DNA from: Lysobacter oculi
Lineage (GTDB): Bacteria; Pseudomonadota; Gammaproteobacteria; Xanthomonadales; Xanthomonadaceae
Length of the DNA: 64,000 bases
Assembly (NCBI RefSeq): GCF_003293695.1
Contig: NZ_CP029556.1
Coordinates: 2,242,001-2,306,000, forward strand
Reading direction: 5' to 3'
Shown: in pieces, positions 45,488 through 54,669 of the stretch
Numbering within the stretch: position 1 is the stretch's first letter
Layout of the letters: each line of letters starts with the position of its first letter
Position numbers and translations under genes: made by a program
Notes under the pieces: model-generated
Databases searched by the model: none
What the model saw: the letters and a program-made list of their open reading frames with translations, nothing else
Told to the model about the DNA's origin: nothing

Positions 45488-48022
45488 TCACGTACCGCGT
45501 GGCTTCGCGCGATGCGTGGCCGTCGCGGTCCATGGATCATCCGGCCACGGATGCTTCGGGTATCGCCCCTTCATTTCCTTTTTCACTTCCGGATAGGTGC
45601 GGTCCCAGAACCCGCGCAGGTCCTGCGTCACCTGCAAGGGGCGGCCGCCGGGCGACAGCAGATGCAGCATCAACGGCACGCGCCCCTCCGCGATGCGCGG
45701 CGTATCCGCCAGCCCGAACAGTTCCTGCAGCTTGACCGCAAGCACCGGCGGCGCGGCCTCGCCATGGTCATCGAGCCGGTATTCGATGCGACGCTCCATG
45801 CCGGACGGCACCGTGATCCGTACCGGCGCGAGCTGGTCGATGCGGCTGCAGGTTGACCAGTCGATGTCAGATTTCAAGGCTTCGGTGAGCTCATCCGCCG
45901 ACAATGCATCCAGCCGCGTCTTGCCGGCGAAGGCGGGCGCGAGCCAGTGGTCGAGCGTGGCAAGCAAGGCGTCATCGGAGAGATCGGGCAGTGCGAGTTC
46001 CGGCATCCACGCACGCAGGCATTGCACGCGGATGCGCCACTGCGAGGCAGCTTCGCTCCACGGCAAGGCGTCCAGGCCCAGTTCGCTCACGGCCCGGCTC
46101 AACGCCTTGGCGGCGAGCGCGGGATCGACGCGGCCGGTGGGCCTGGTCGAAATCACGATGCCATCGAAGCGCTCGATGCGCTCGCCGACCAGCGCGCGTT
46201 TTCCGGCATCCCAACGCAGTTCGTCGCCTTCGCGGAAATGCGCGGCGAAGTCTTCGCGCAGCCGTGCCTCGTCCACCGGTGCGGCACGCAACAGCAACGC
46301 ATCCTTCGCCTCGTAGCGCAGTTCGCTGGCGACCAGCCAGGGCTCGCCGATGAGCGCACTGTCATCGAACACTCGCGCCATCCGCCCGTTGCTCAACTGG
46401 TAGCGCAGGCGATCGCTGCCATGGCGATAGGCGATGCGGTCCGGGAAGGCGTGCGCCAGCAGATCGCCGAGCGCATGCGCGGGCGCGTGGCGCGGCGGCG
46501 GGGAATCCACGCGCAACCGGCGGCGCCATTGCTTCGCGGCGGCATCGATGGTGGCGAGCGTCGAGCGGTTGGCATCGTGATCGACGCGGCCTTCGCGGAA
46601 CGCGGCAAGCGCCTGCCAGCGCTGCGCGAGTGCATCACTGCGCGTGCGCAGCGGATCGCGTGCTTCGACCAGCGCGGCGAGATCGCAGGCGAGTGCGCGT
46701 CCGGCATCGTCGCGTGCGGCCAGCAGCATCGCCGCGAGTCGCGGATGCGTGCCGAGCACCAACATGCGGCGACCGGTGGCGGTGATCGTGCCTTCGGCAT
46801 CCAGCGCATCGAGCCGCTGCAGCAGGTCACGCGCGGCGGCGAAGGCACCCGCTGGCGGCGCATCGACAAACCTCAGCGCATCGCTGCCCCAGGCCGCGAG
46901 TTCCAGTGCCAGCCCAGCCAACTCGACCTGCGCGATTTCCGCGCGACGCTGAGGCGCAAGCCGCTCGGATTCCGGCCACAGGCGATACGCCCAGCCTTCC
47001 GCCACGCGACCGGCACGACCCGCGCGCTGGTCGGCCGAGGCCTGCGCGATGCGGACGGCACCCAGCCGCGAAAAGCCGGAGTTGGGGTCGAAGCGCGGTT
47101 CGCGCGCGAGGCCGGCATCGATCACCACGCGCACGCCGGGCAGGGTGACGCTGGACTCGGCGACATTGGTGGCGAGCACGATGCGGCGGCGGCCATCGGC
47201 GGCGGGTTGCAGCACGCGCGATTGCTGCTCGACCGGCAGGTCGCCGTGAAGGGTGAGGACCTCGACGGGGCAGCTTGCCGGTGACGGCGCTGCCGTGAGC
47301 AAGCCGGGTCCCGAGCTTTCAAGCACATGCTGCACGCGCTGGATCTCGCGGATGCCCGGCAGGAACACCAGCACGTCACCGGGATGCGTGGCGAGCACGT
47401 GTTCGACGGCGCGACGTACCTGTGGCTCCAATGCCTCGTCGCGGCGCGCGGGGAAATGCGCCACCGACACAGGGAAACTGCGACCGGCGCTGCTGATGCG
47501 CGGTGCATCCAGCCAGCTGGCGAGTTTTTCGCCATCCAGCGTAGCCGACATCACCACGATCCGCAGGTCGTCGCGCACGCTGGTCTGCACATCGAGCGCG
47601 AGCGCCAGCCCGAGATCACCGGCCAGGTGTCGCTCATGGAATTCGTCGAAGACGATCGCGCCCACGCCTTCCAGCAGCGGATCCTCCTGCAGCAGCCGGG
47701 TGAGGATGCCTTCGGTGACGACTTCGATCCGCGTCGCCTTCGACACCTTCGACTCGAAACGGATGCGGTAGCCGACCGTTTCGCCCACCGCCTCGCCCAA
47801 TTGCTTCGCCATGAAACCGGCCGCGGCCCGCGCGGCGACGCGACGGGGCTCCAGCATCAGGATTTTTCGGCCTGCCAGCCACGGCGCATCCAGCAGCGCC
47901 AACGGCAACTGCGTGGTCTTGCCGGCACCCGGCGGCGCCTCCAGCACCAAGCACGGATGCGCGGCAAGCGACGCGCGCACCTCGGGCAGGACGGCATTGA
48001 TGGGGAATGCAGGCGAAGTCAC
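45488..48022 (-). CDS. hrpB: ATP-dependent helicase HrpB
   Basis: The 844-residue DEAH-family helicase begins with GTG at 48022; TATCCT lies 6 nt upstream, suggesting a leaderless message. It shows motif I APPGAGKTTQLPLALL, Ia LMLEPRRVAARA, motif II FDEFHERH (the HrpB variant of DEAH), III SATLDGEKL, LPGIREIQRVQ, VLATNVAESSVTLPGV, and motif VI QRAGRAGR, followed by HA2 and the HrpB C-terminal domain. In E. coli it is a putative RNA helicase with nonessential function. Confidence 0.95.
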   Translation of the reverse strand: MTSPAFPINAVLPEVRASLAAHPCLVLEAPPGAGKTTQLPLALLDAPWLAGRKILMLEPRRVAARAAAGFMAKQLGEAVGETVGYRIRFESKVSKATRIEVVTEGILTRLLQEDPLLEGVGAIVFDEFHERHLAGDLGLALALDVQTSVRDDLRIVVMSATLDGEKLASWLDAPRISSAGRSFPVSVAHFPARRDEALEPQVRRAVEHVLATHPGDVLVFLPGIREIQRVQHVLESSGPGLLTAAPSPASCPVEVLTLHGDLPVEQQSRVLQPAADGRRRIVLATNVAESSVTLPGVRVVIDAGLAREPRFDPNSGFSRLGAVRIAQASADQRAGRAGRVAEGWAYRLWPESERLAPQRRAEIAQVELAGLALELAAWGSDALRFVDAPPAGAFAAARDLLQRLDALDAEGTITATGRRMLVLGTHPRLAAMLLAARDDAGRALACDLAALVEARDPLRTRSDALAQRWQALAAFREGRVDHDANRSTLATIDAAAKQWRRRLRVDSPPPRHAPAHALGDLLAHAFPDRIAYRHGSDRLRYQLSNGRMARVFDDSALIGEPWLVASELRYEAKDALLLRAAPVDEARLREDFAAHFREGDELRWDAGKRALVGERIERFDGIVISTRPTGRVDPALAAKALSRAVSELGLDALPWSEAASQWRIRVQCLRAWMPELALPDLSDDALLATLDHWLAPAFAGKTRLDALSADELTEALKSDIDWSTCSRIDQLAPVRITVPSGMERRIEYRLDDHGEAAPPVLAVKLQELFGLADTPRIAEGRVPLMLHLLSPGGRPLQVTQDLRGFWDRTYPEVKKEMKGRYPKHPWPDDPWTATATHRAKPRGT

Positions 48023-48028
48023 TGCGCA

Positions 48029-48034
48029 AGGATA
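48029..48034 (-). promoter_or_regulatory. -10-like hexamer for hrpB
   Basis: TATCCT on the minus strand lies exactly 6 nt before the GTG start of hrpB. Confidence 0.4.
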
Positions 48035-48115
48035 CGGGGCGAGGTGCCGGTCGGATTGATGAGGGGGATCGGATAGCGAGTCAGGTTCGCCGCATCGCCC
48101 ATTGATGGGGCAAGT

Positions 48116-48410
48116 CGAATCGGAATTGAAAGACGAGGACGTCTTCTTCCAACACGCATCACAACCGGGGCGATGCCTGGTCGCGTGCACCATCAATTGA
48201 AACAACGGACATGGATGCAAGAAACCGAATCGAAGTTGAAAGACAAACGCGTACTCATCCGGCACACATCGCAAGCCGATTTATCCGGTTGCACGCAGCA
48301 TCAATCGAAGCAACGCACACGGATTCAAGAAGCCAAACCCAAACCAGAACACGAAGCCGCCATTCAAAAATCACATTCGCAAGCAGGGCCATGCCCGGTT
48401 GCGAGCAGCG
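48116..48410. repeat. Diverged ~110-bp non-coding tandem repeats
   Basis: Two full units and part of a third are recognisable: CGAATCGGAATTGAAAGAC at 48116 recurs as CGAATCGAAGTTGAAAGAC at 48226; the block starting CATCAATTGAAACAACG at 48191 recurs with about 30 of 36 matches at 48299; ATCCGGTTGCACGCAGC (from 48283) recurs as GCCCGGTTGCGAGCAGC (from 48393). No supported gene lies here, and GC content is lower than in the rest of the window. Confidence 0.7.
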
Positions 48411-48495
48411 TCCAGCGCGCCATGGATGGCGCGCGCCCGAGTCGAGGCAGGAAGCCTCGACCGAGGGAAAGCGCACGCGGCCGGGTGTGGCCCGG
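48386..48495. repeat. Cluster of four consecutive hairpins (possible dispersed extragenic element)
   Basis: Within 110 bp are GGGC-CAT-GCCC (48386-48396), GCGCGCCAT-GG-ATGGCGCGC (48415-48434), GTCGAGGC-AGGAA-GCCTCGAC (48441-48461) and CCGGG-TGTGG-CCCGG (48481-48495). All are perfect. The cluster begins within the third tandem unit. Such arrays of palindromes often belong to repetitive extragenic families; whether copies exist elsewhere in the genome is not visible here. Confidence 0.55.
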
Positions 48496-48499
48496 ACCG

Positions 48500-48670
48500 A
48501 AGGCGCAAACCCAGCCACGAACAAACATCCCAAACAATCCGACATCCCACATCGCTATACCCACACCCGCATCCGCACCCAACCCCAAACACGCAAGCGT
48601 GCAAACACAACACACCAACATCACCACACCCAAATACAAACCCAGCGCGTCCAGGCAAGACCCCACAAGC
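48500..48670 (+). other. C- and A-rich, G-poor intergenic stretch
   Basis: The plus strand is dominated by C and A (for example CACACCCGCATCCGCACCC, AACACAACACACCAACATCA), with few G. Unstructured C-rich, G-poor RNA is what Rho factor loads on, so rightward transcription (antisense read-through from hrpB, or a tatD leader) could be terminated here. I see no gene in it. Confidence 0.4.
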
Positions 48671-48756
48671 GATGAGTCCCCGAGGCGCGATGACCGCGCC
48701 CTTCGACCCACCCCGTCCATCCGGCTTGAAGTGGCAAAGCCCACGCCCACCCTTCG

Positions 48757-48762
48757 TACAAT
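48757..48762 (+). promoter_or_regulatory. -10 hexamer for tatD
   Basis: TACAAT lies exactly 6 nt before the ATG at 48769; the spacer is GCGCGG, as at 31598. It predicts a leaderless tatD message. Confidence 0.55.
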
Positions 48763-48768
48763 GCGCGG

Positions 48769-49560
48769 ATGCACATGATCGACATCGGCGCCAACCTCAC
48801 CCACGACAGCTTCGACCGCGACCGCGACGCCGTCCTGCAACGCGCACGCGCGGCCGGCGTGACAAAAATGATCATCACCGGCGCCTCGCGCGAACACTCG
48901 CCGATGGCCCTCGAACTGGCCCAAGCACACCCCGGCGAACTCTTCGCCACCGCCGGCGTCCACCCCCACCACGCCAGCGAATACACCGCCGAATGCGACG
49001 CCGAAATGCGCGCCCTGCACACGCATCCGGAAGTCGTGGCCGTCGGCGAATGCGGCCTCGACTACTTCCGCGATTTTTCCCCGCGCCCGATGCAGCGCAA
49101 GGCCTTCGAGATGCAACTGCAGATCGCCGTCGACACCGGCAAACCACTGTTCCTGCACCAGCGCGACGCCCATGCCGACTTCATGGCGATGATGAAGAAC
49201 TTCGAAGGCCGCATCGGGCCCGCCGTGGTCCATTGCTTCACCGGCAGCCGCGAAGAACTCTTCGACTACCTGGACCGTGACTGGCACATCGGCATCACCG
49301 GCTGGCTCTGCGACGAACGCCGCGGCGCCCACCTGCGCGAACTGGTGAAGTCAATCCCGCGCAACCGCCTGATGATCGAAACCGACGCACCCTACCTGCT
49401 GCCGCGCACCCTGCAGCCGATGCCCAAAGACCGCCGCAACGAGCCCGCCTTCCTCGCCCACATCGCCGAAGAACTCGCGCGTGACCGTGGCGAGACACTC
49501 GAAGACGTGATGCAGGCCACCACCGACACTGCCCGCGCATTTTTCCGCCTGCCGGGCTGA
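48769..49560 (+). CDS. tatD: TatD family metal-dependent DNase
   Basis: The 263-residue TIM-barrel hydrolase begins MIDIGANLTHDSFDRD, the TatD version lacking the HxHxD seen in YcfH/YjjV. Metal and active-site blocks follow: TAGVHPHHA, VAVGECGLDYFRDFS, FLHQRDAH, VVHCFTGSREE, IGITGWLCDERRG and IETDAPYLLPRTL with RRNEPAFL. TatD is a 3'-5' exonuclease linked to DNA repair and quality control. No tatABC genes are adjacent, so it stands alone here. The start could be ATG 48769 or 48775. Confidence 0.95.
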   Translation: MHMIDIGANLTHDSFDRDRDAVLQRARAAGVTKMIITGASREHSPMALELAQAHPGELFATAGVHPHHASEYTAECDAEMRALHTHPEVVAVGECGLDYFRDFSPRPMQRKAFEMQLQIAVDTGKPLFLHQRDAHADFMAMMKNFEGRIGPAVVHCFTGSREELFDYLDRDWHIGITGWLCDERRGAHLRELVKSIPRNRLMIETDAPYLLPRTLQPMPKDRRNEPAFLAHIAEELARDRGETLEDVMQATTDTARAFFRLPG

Positions 49561-49643
49561 GCCGGAGCCGCGTGACCCGTCGCGCCCACAATTACTGAAC
49601 CTGCCGGTACACTAGCTCCCCGATTCCCTCTGGGCCCCCGGCC

Positions 49644-50795
49644 ATGCTCGTGAACCCCGCTGCCTCTTCGCGCCTGACCCGCGCCATCGTCCTCGCACTC
49701 GCGGCCACCCTCGCGGTCGGCGCCTGCAAGAAGGGCGAAGACAAGGACAAGGCGGCGGCCGAGGCGGCCAGCTCCGCGCTCCCGGTCAGCACCCAGCCGG
49801 CCATGAAGCGCGAGATGGCCAGCGGCCTGACCGTCTCCGGCCCGGTCTCGCCGGTCGAGGACATGCAGCTGGGCGTGGAAGTCAGCGGCCTGCGCGTGAC
49901 CGCATTGAACGTGGATGTCGGCCAGCAGGTGCGTCGCGGGCAGGTGTTGTTGACGCTCGACCACCGCATGCTCGACTCCGACCTGGCCCAGGCCAACGCC
50001 GCCCTGCGCGAAGCCGAAGCCGGCGCCCAGCTCGCGCGTTCCAACCTGGCGCGTGGCCAACAATTGGCCAGCGGCAAATACATCAGCGCGATGCAGCTCG
50101 ACGAACTGCGCGCCAACCGCACCGCCTCCGAAGCCCGCCTCGGCACCGCCCGCGCCGCGCGCGATGCCTCCGCGCTCCGCCGCAGCTTCGCCGACCTGCG
50201 CGCACCCGCCGACGGCCTGATCAGCAAGCGCCTGGTGCAGCCGGGGCAAGTGGTCGCCGCCGGTTCGCCGCTGATGCACCTGATCAAGGACAGCCGCCTG
50301 GAATGGCGCGCCGAACTGCCGGCCAGCCAGCTCGCCAGCGTCAAGCCGGGTGACGTCATCCGCCTGACCACCGAAAAGGGCGAACCGGTGGAAGGCCGCG
50401 TGCGCGCGGTCAGCCCCGGCGTGGATGCCACCACCCGCACCGGCACGGTCTTCGCGGACCTGCCGGCCGGCCTGCTCCAGTCGGGTGCGTTGCAGCCCGG
50501 CGCGTTCCTGTCCGGCCGCGTCGATACCGGCGTGTCGGAGGTGATCGCCGTGCCGGAGAAGGCGGTGGTGCCGCGCGACGGCTTCCCCACCGTGTTCATT
50601 GTCGATGCCGAATCCACCGCGCGTCCGCGCCGCATCGAGACCGGCGGCAAGGATGGCGGCTACGTCGAAGTGCGCAAGGGCCTTGAGTCCGGCGCGCAGG
50701 TGGTGGTCGAAGGCGCCGGCTTCCTCGGCGATGGCGACAAGGTGCGCGTGGTGCCGGCGTCCGCAGCGGCCGATGCCGCGAAGGCCACCCCGTGA
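49644..50795 (+). CDS. RND efflux pump periplasmic adaptor (membrane fusion lipoprotein)
   Basis: The 383-residue adaptor has a lipobox (LAVGAC, Cys28), a lysine-rich linker, barrel-sandwich segments (VTALNVDVGQQVRRGQVLLTLD; LRAPADGLISKRLVQPGQVVAAG), a helical hairpin, a beta-barrel and a membrane-proximal domain (EKAVVPRDGFPTVFIV). It bridges the inner-membrane pump and an outer-membrane channel. Its last codons overlap the pump start (GTGA). TACACT at 49608-49613 is a possible -10 box. No outer-membrane factor gene is adjacent, so it must share a TolC-like protein from elsewhere. Confidence 0.92.
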   Translation: MLVNPAASSRLTRAIVLALAATLAVGACKKGEDKDKAAAEAASSALPVSTQPAMKREMASGLTVSGPVSPVEDMQLGVEVSGLRVTALNVDVGQQVRRGQVLLTLDHRMLDSDLAQANAALREAEAGAQLARSNLARGQQLASGKYISAMQLDELRANRTASEARLGTARAARDASALRRSFADLRAPADGLISKRLVQPGQVVAAGSPLMHLIKDSRLEWRAELPASQLASVKPGDVIRLTTEKGEPVEGRVRAVSPGVDATTRTGTVFADLPAGLLQSGALQPGAFLSGRVDTGVSEVIAVPEKAVVPRDGFPTVFIVDAESTARPRRIETGGKDGGYVEVRKGLESGAQVVVEGAGFLGDGDKVRVVPASAAADAAKATP

Positions 50796-53700
50796 GCGGC
50801 ACCGGCACGCCGCCGCCGCCCGCCGCGGGCGAACGCAACACGCTGGCGACCTGGGGCATCCGTAACCCGGTCCCGGCGATGATGCTGTTCTTCGTGCTGT
50901 GCGTGGCCGGGTTGTGGGGCTTCCACAAGCTGCCGATCGCGCGCTTCCCCGACATCGCCTTCCCGATGACCGTGGTGACGATCAGCCAGCCGGGCGCCTC
51001 GCCTTCGCAGCTGGAAACCGAAGTCGCCCGCAAGGTCGAGGACTCGGTGGCCACGCTCGACAACGTCAAGCGCGTCACCTCCACCGTGGTCGAAGGCGTA
51101 TCCACCACCGCCATCGAATTCAACCTGGACGCCGACCTGATGACGGCGCTCAACGACACCAAGGACGCGGTCACCCGCATCCGCATGGACCTGCCGCAGG
51201 ACATCCAGGAACCGATCGTGTCGAAGGTGGAGATCGGCGGCTCGCTGCTCACCTACGCGGTGGCCGCGCCGGGCATGGCCGATGACGAGCTGTCGTGGTT
51301 CGTGGACCGCTACGTCACCCGCGCGCTGTACGGCGTGGACGGCGTGGCGGCGGTCAACCGCATCGGCGGCGTGGACCGCATGGTGCGCGTGGACCTGGAC
51401 CCGCAGGCGCTCGAAGCCTATGGCGTCACCGCCGGCGAGGTCTCGCAGCAGCTGGCGCTGACCCAGGTCGAACGGCCCGGCGGCAAGGCCGAACTCGGCG
51501 GCGAATCGCAGACCATCCGCACCATCGCCACCGTCGCCGACGCGCAGCAGCTGGCCGATTTCAGCATCACCCTGGGCGATGGCCGCTCGGTGCGGCTGTC
51601 GTCGCTGGCGCGGGTGCACGATGCCACCGCCGACGCCACCCAGCTGGCGCTGCTCGACGGCAAACCGGTGGTGGGTTTTTCGATGTCGCGTTCGCGCGGC
51701 GCCGACGAACTGCTGGTCCGCGACCACGTCAAGGACGCGCTGGCGACGCTGGCGAAGGAGCATCCCGGCGTGTCGTTCCAGCTGATCACCGACATGACGC
51801 AGGAGACCGAGGACTCCTACACCTCGTCGATGGAGATGCTGTGGGAAGGCGCGCTGCTGGCGCTGGCGGTGGTCTTCCTGTTCCTGCGTGACTGGCGCGC
51901 GACCTGGGTGAGCGCGATCGCGTTGCCGCTCTCCATCATCCCCACCTTCGCGGTCATCCACTGGCTGGGCTTCTCGCTCAACATGATCACGCTGCTGGCG
52001 CTGAGCGTGGTGGTGGGCATCCTGGTGGATGACGCGATCGTCGAGATCGAGAACATCGTCCGCCACCTCGGCATGGGCAAGAAGCCGCTGGAAGCCGCGC
52101 GCGATGCCGCCAACGAGATCGGCGTCGCGGTCATCGCCACCTCCGCCACGTTGGCCGCGGTGTTCGTGCCGGTGGCGTTCATGCCCGGCATCCCCGGCAA
52201 GTTCTTCCGCGAGTTCGGCTGGACCGCCGCGACCGCCGTGATGTTCTCGCTGCTGGTGGCGCGCCTGTTGACCCCGATGATGGCGGCCAACCTGCTCAAG
52301 CCGCATCCCGACAACGTCGCCGATTCCAAGGTGATGAAGCGCTACCTGGGCTGGGTGGACTGGGTGCTGCACAACCGCTGGAAGACGCTGGGCATGGCGA
52401 CGCTGTTCTTCATCGCCTCGCTGGCGCTGGTGCCGTTCATCCCCGCCACCTTCATTCCGCCGGCCGATTCCGGCCGCAGCATGCTGTCGCTGGAACTGGC
52501 GCCGGGCACGCGCATCGAAGACACCACCCGCGTCGCCGAACGCGCCCGCGTGTTGATCGATGACATCCCCGAACTCAAGCAGGTGTTCACCCAGATCGGC
52601 AGCGTTCCGAACCTGGGTGATCCCGGCAAGTCCGGCGATGCCAGCGTGCGCAAGGCGGTGATGACGCTCGACTGGGGCAAGGTCGATGACCGCGACCGTG
52701 GGCAGAAGACGCTGGAACAGGCCGTGCGCGACCGCGTGTCCAGCCTGCCGGGCGTCAAGACCAGTTACCTCAGCACCGAGCCGGGCGAGCAGATGATGCT
52801 GGTGCTGGCCGGCGACGATCCCAACACGCTCGAAGCCGCCGCCGCCGCGGTGGAGCGCGAGGTCCGCGCCAATATCAAGGGCATCGGCAGCGTGTCGTCC
52901 ACGGCATCGTTGCTGCGTCCGGAACTGCAGATCCGCCCGGACCCGGCACGCGCCGCCGATCTCGGCGTGTCCACCTCGGCCATCGCCGAGGCCGCGCGCG
53001 TGGCCACCGCCGGCGACTACACGCAGCGCATGGCCAAGCTCAACCTGCCGGACCGGCAGATCCCGATCCGCGTCGGTTTCGCGCGTGATGCGCTGGAAGA
53101 CCCGGCCACCATCGCCCAGCTGCGCGTGCGTGGCCGCGCCGGTGCAGTGCCGCTGGAGGCGGTGGCCGACATCGACGCCGGCAGCGGCCCGTCGGTGATC
53201 AGCCGCTACAAGCGCCAGCGCAACATCACCATCACCGCCGAACTCAACGGCCGTCCGCTGGGCGACGTGATGAACGAGGTGCAGAAGCTGCCTTCGGTGC
53301 AGAAGGTGCCGGCCGGCGTGTCCTTCATCAACACCGGCGACGCGGAGATCTTCGTCGAGCTGTTCTACGGCTTCGTGCTGGCGATGATCGCCGGCATCGT
53401 CTGCATCTACATGGTGCTGCTGCTGTTGTTCAAGCACCCGATGCAGCCGCTGACCATCCTCGCCGCCATCCCGCTGTGCGCAGGCGGCGCGTTCGGCGCG
53501 TTGCTGATCACCCAGAACATGCTGTCGCTGCCGGCGTTGATCGGCCTGTTGATGCTGATCGGCATCGCCACCAAGAACTCGATCCTGCTGGTCGATTACG
53601 CGGTGATGGCCGAAGACCAGCACGGCATGAGCCAGCACGATGCGTTGATTGATGCCTGCCGCAAGCGTGCGCGCCCGGTGATCATGACCACGCTGGCAAT

Positions 53701-53917
53701 GGGCGCCGGCATGATGCCGCTTGCACTCGGCATGGCCGAAGGCACCAGCTCCACCTTCCGCGCGCCGATGGCCTGGGCGGTGATCGGCGGCCTGATCACC
53801 TCGACCGCGCTCAGCCTGATCGTGATTCCGGCCACCTACACCGTGCTGCACGACATCGGCGACTGGCTGGCCGGCAAGTTCCGGCGCGACAAGCCCGCGG
53901 CGCCCGCGCACGCCTGA
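50792..53917 (+). CDS. RND efflux transporter permease (AcrB/HAE family)
   Basis: The 1041-residue inner-membrane pump has the first helix followed by PIARFPDIAFPMTVV, two large periplasmic loops, and the helix-4 proton-relay region LALSVVVGILVDDAIVEIENI, plus GIATKNSILLVDYAV and RARPVIMTTLAMGAGMMPLAL of the second half. This is a hydrophobic/amphiphilic-type pump, not a heavy-metal type; substrates are unknown. It starts with GTG overlapping the adaptor stop by 4 nt. No local regulator is visible. Confidence 0.95.
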   Translation: MSGTGTPPPPAAGERNTLATWGIRNPVPAMMLFFVLCVAGLWGFHKLPIARFPDIAFPMTVVTISQPGASPSQLETEVARKVEDSVATLDNVKRVTSTVVEGVSTTAIEFNLDADLMTALNDTKDAVTRIRMDLPQDIQEPIVSKVEIGGSLLTYAVAAPGMADDELSWFVDRYVTRALYGVDGVAAVNRIGGVDRMVRVDLDPQALEAYGVTAGEVSQQLALTQVERPGGKAELGGESQTIRTIATVADAQQLADFSITLGDGRSVRLSSLARVHDATADATQLALLDGKPVVGFSMSRSRGADELLVRDHVKDALATLAKEHPGVSFQLITDMTQETEDSYTSSMEMLWEGALLALAVVFLFLRDWRATWVSAIALPLSIIPTFAVIHWLGFSLNMITLLALSVVVGILVDDAIVEIENIVRHLGMGKKPLEAARDAANEIGVAVIATSATLAAVFVPVAFMPGIPGKFFREFGWTAATAVMFSLLVARLLTPMMAANLLKPHPDNVADSKVMKRYLGWVDWVLHNRWKTLGMATLFFIASLALVPFIPATFIPPADSGRSMLSLELAPGTRIEDTTRVAERARVLIDDIPELKQVFTQIGSVPNLGDPGKSGDASVRKAVMTLDWGKVDDRDRGQKTLEQAVRDRVSSLPGVKTSYLSTEPGEQMMLVLAGDDPNTLEAAAAAVEREVRANIKGIGSVSSTASLLRPELQIRPDPARAADLGVSTSAIAEAARVATAGDYTQRMAKLNLPDRQIPIRVGFARDALEDPATIAQLRVRGRAGAVPLEAVADIDAGSGPSVISRYKRQRNITITAELNGRPLGDVMNEVQKLPSVQKVPAGVSFINTGDAEIFVELFYGFVLAMIAGIVCIYMVLLLLFKHPMQPLTILAAIPLCAGGAFGALLITQNMLSLPALIGLLMLIGIATKNSILLVDYAVMAEDQHGMSQHDALIDACRKRARPVIMTTLAMGAGMMPLALGMAEGTSSTFRAPMAWAVIGGLITSTALSLIVIPATYTVLHDIGDWLAGKFRRDKPAAPAHA

Positions 53918-53924
53918 CCCGGGC

Positions 53925-53952
53925 AGCCCGGCCATGTGCCGGGCTGGTCGTT
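53925..53952 (+). terminator. Probable terminator of the RND operon
   Basis: AGCCCGGC (53925-53932) pairs with GCCGGGCT (53938-53945) around CATGT, followed by GGTCGTTTG. The stem is good; the T-run is weak. Confidence 0.55.
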
Positions 53953-54035
53953 TGTGGGGGGCATGGGGATGCGCAGTCCGCGTCTCGACGCTGCGCCGGG
54001 CGTGCTAGAAATGCACATCCGCACCGGAGCCCGCC

Positions 54036-54614
54036 ATGGCCGACCTGCTGCATCTCTCCGCACCGTGGTGGCATTTCGTGCTGCGCGCGATCGTCATCTA
54101 CGTGATGGTGATGGTGCTGATCCGGGTTTCCGGCAAGCGTGCGGTCGGCCAGTTCACGCCGTTCGACCTGGTGCTGCTGATCCTCATCGGCAACGCGGTG
54201 CAGAACGGCTTGAACGGCGGCGACAACTCCATCGCCGGCGCATTCATCCTGGCCGCCACGCTGATCGTGCTGAACTACGGCGTGGCCTTCGCCACCTCGC
54301 GCTCGCAGCGCGCCGAGCACATCGTCGAAGGCGTGCCGCGGGTGCTGGCGCGTGACGGCGTGCTGTTCAAGGAAGTCCTGCGCGAGGAACTGGTGAGCGA
54401 AGCGGACTTCCTGGAATCGCTGCGGATGAACAACGTTGGCGAGATCGACGATGTCGCGCTGGCCCTGCTGGAAACCAATGGCAGCATCAGCGTGATCTCG
54501 CGGCAGGGCGATGGCGAGGCGCGTGCGGCAAAATACATCCAGGTGCTGCCGGTGCGTTCCCTGCGCCGCCATCGCCGCCACCGACGCACGCCCGGGCATC
54601 CCGAAGGCGGGTAG
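54036..54614 (+). CDS. YetF-like DUF421 membrane protein
   Basis: The 192-residue protein has three membrane helices in its first 85 residues (FVLRAIVIYVMVMVLIRVSGKRAVGQFTPFDLVLLILIGNAVQNGL is the family signature) and a cytoplasmic DUF421 domain (VPRVLARDGVLFKEVLREELVSEADFLESLRMNNV). The C-terminus is an extra basic tail rich in Arg and His. Function is unknown; YetF homologues are tied to stress in Bacillus. It is probably transcribed alone. Confidence 0.9.
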   Translation: MADLLHLSAPWWHFVLRAIVIYVMVMVLIRVSGKRAVGQFTPFDLVLLILIGNAVQNGLNGGDNSIAGAFILAATLIVLNYGVAFATSRSQRAEHIVEGVPRVLARDGVLFKEVLREELVSEADFLESLRMNNVGEIDDVALALLETNGSISVISRQGDGEARAAKYIQVLPVRSLRRHRRHRRTPGHPEGG

Positions 54615-54669
54615 GGTGGTTGAACGCGTTCGGGGGGGCGCACGCTTGTCACTGATCCGATCCACTTCC

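Noticed and set aside
48173..48778. Overlapping open frames of about 150-200 codons in the hrpB-tatD gap
   Set aside because: They have no ribosome site, run through tandem repeats and palindromes, and are made of low-complexity Arg/Pro/Thr/His strings in all frames.
50660..53935. 1091-codon open frame on the minus strand
   Set aside because: Antisense to the RND permease, with a His/Arg/Gln-rich composition and no recognisable domains.
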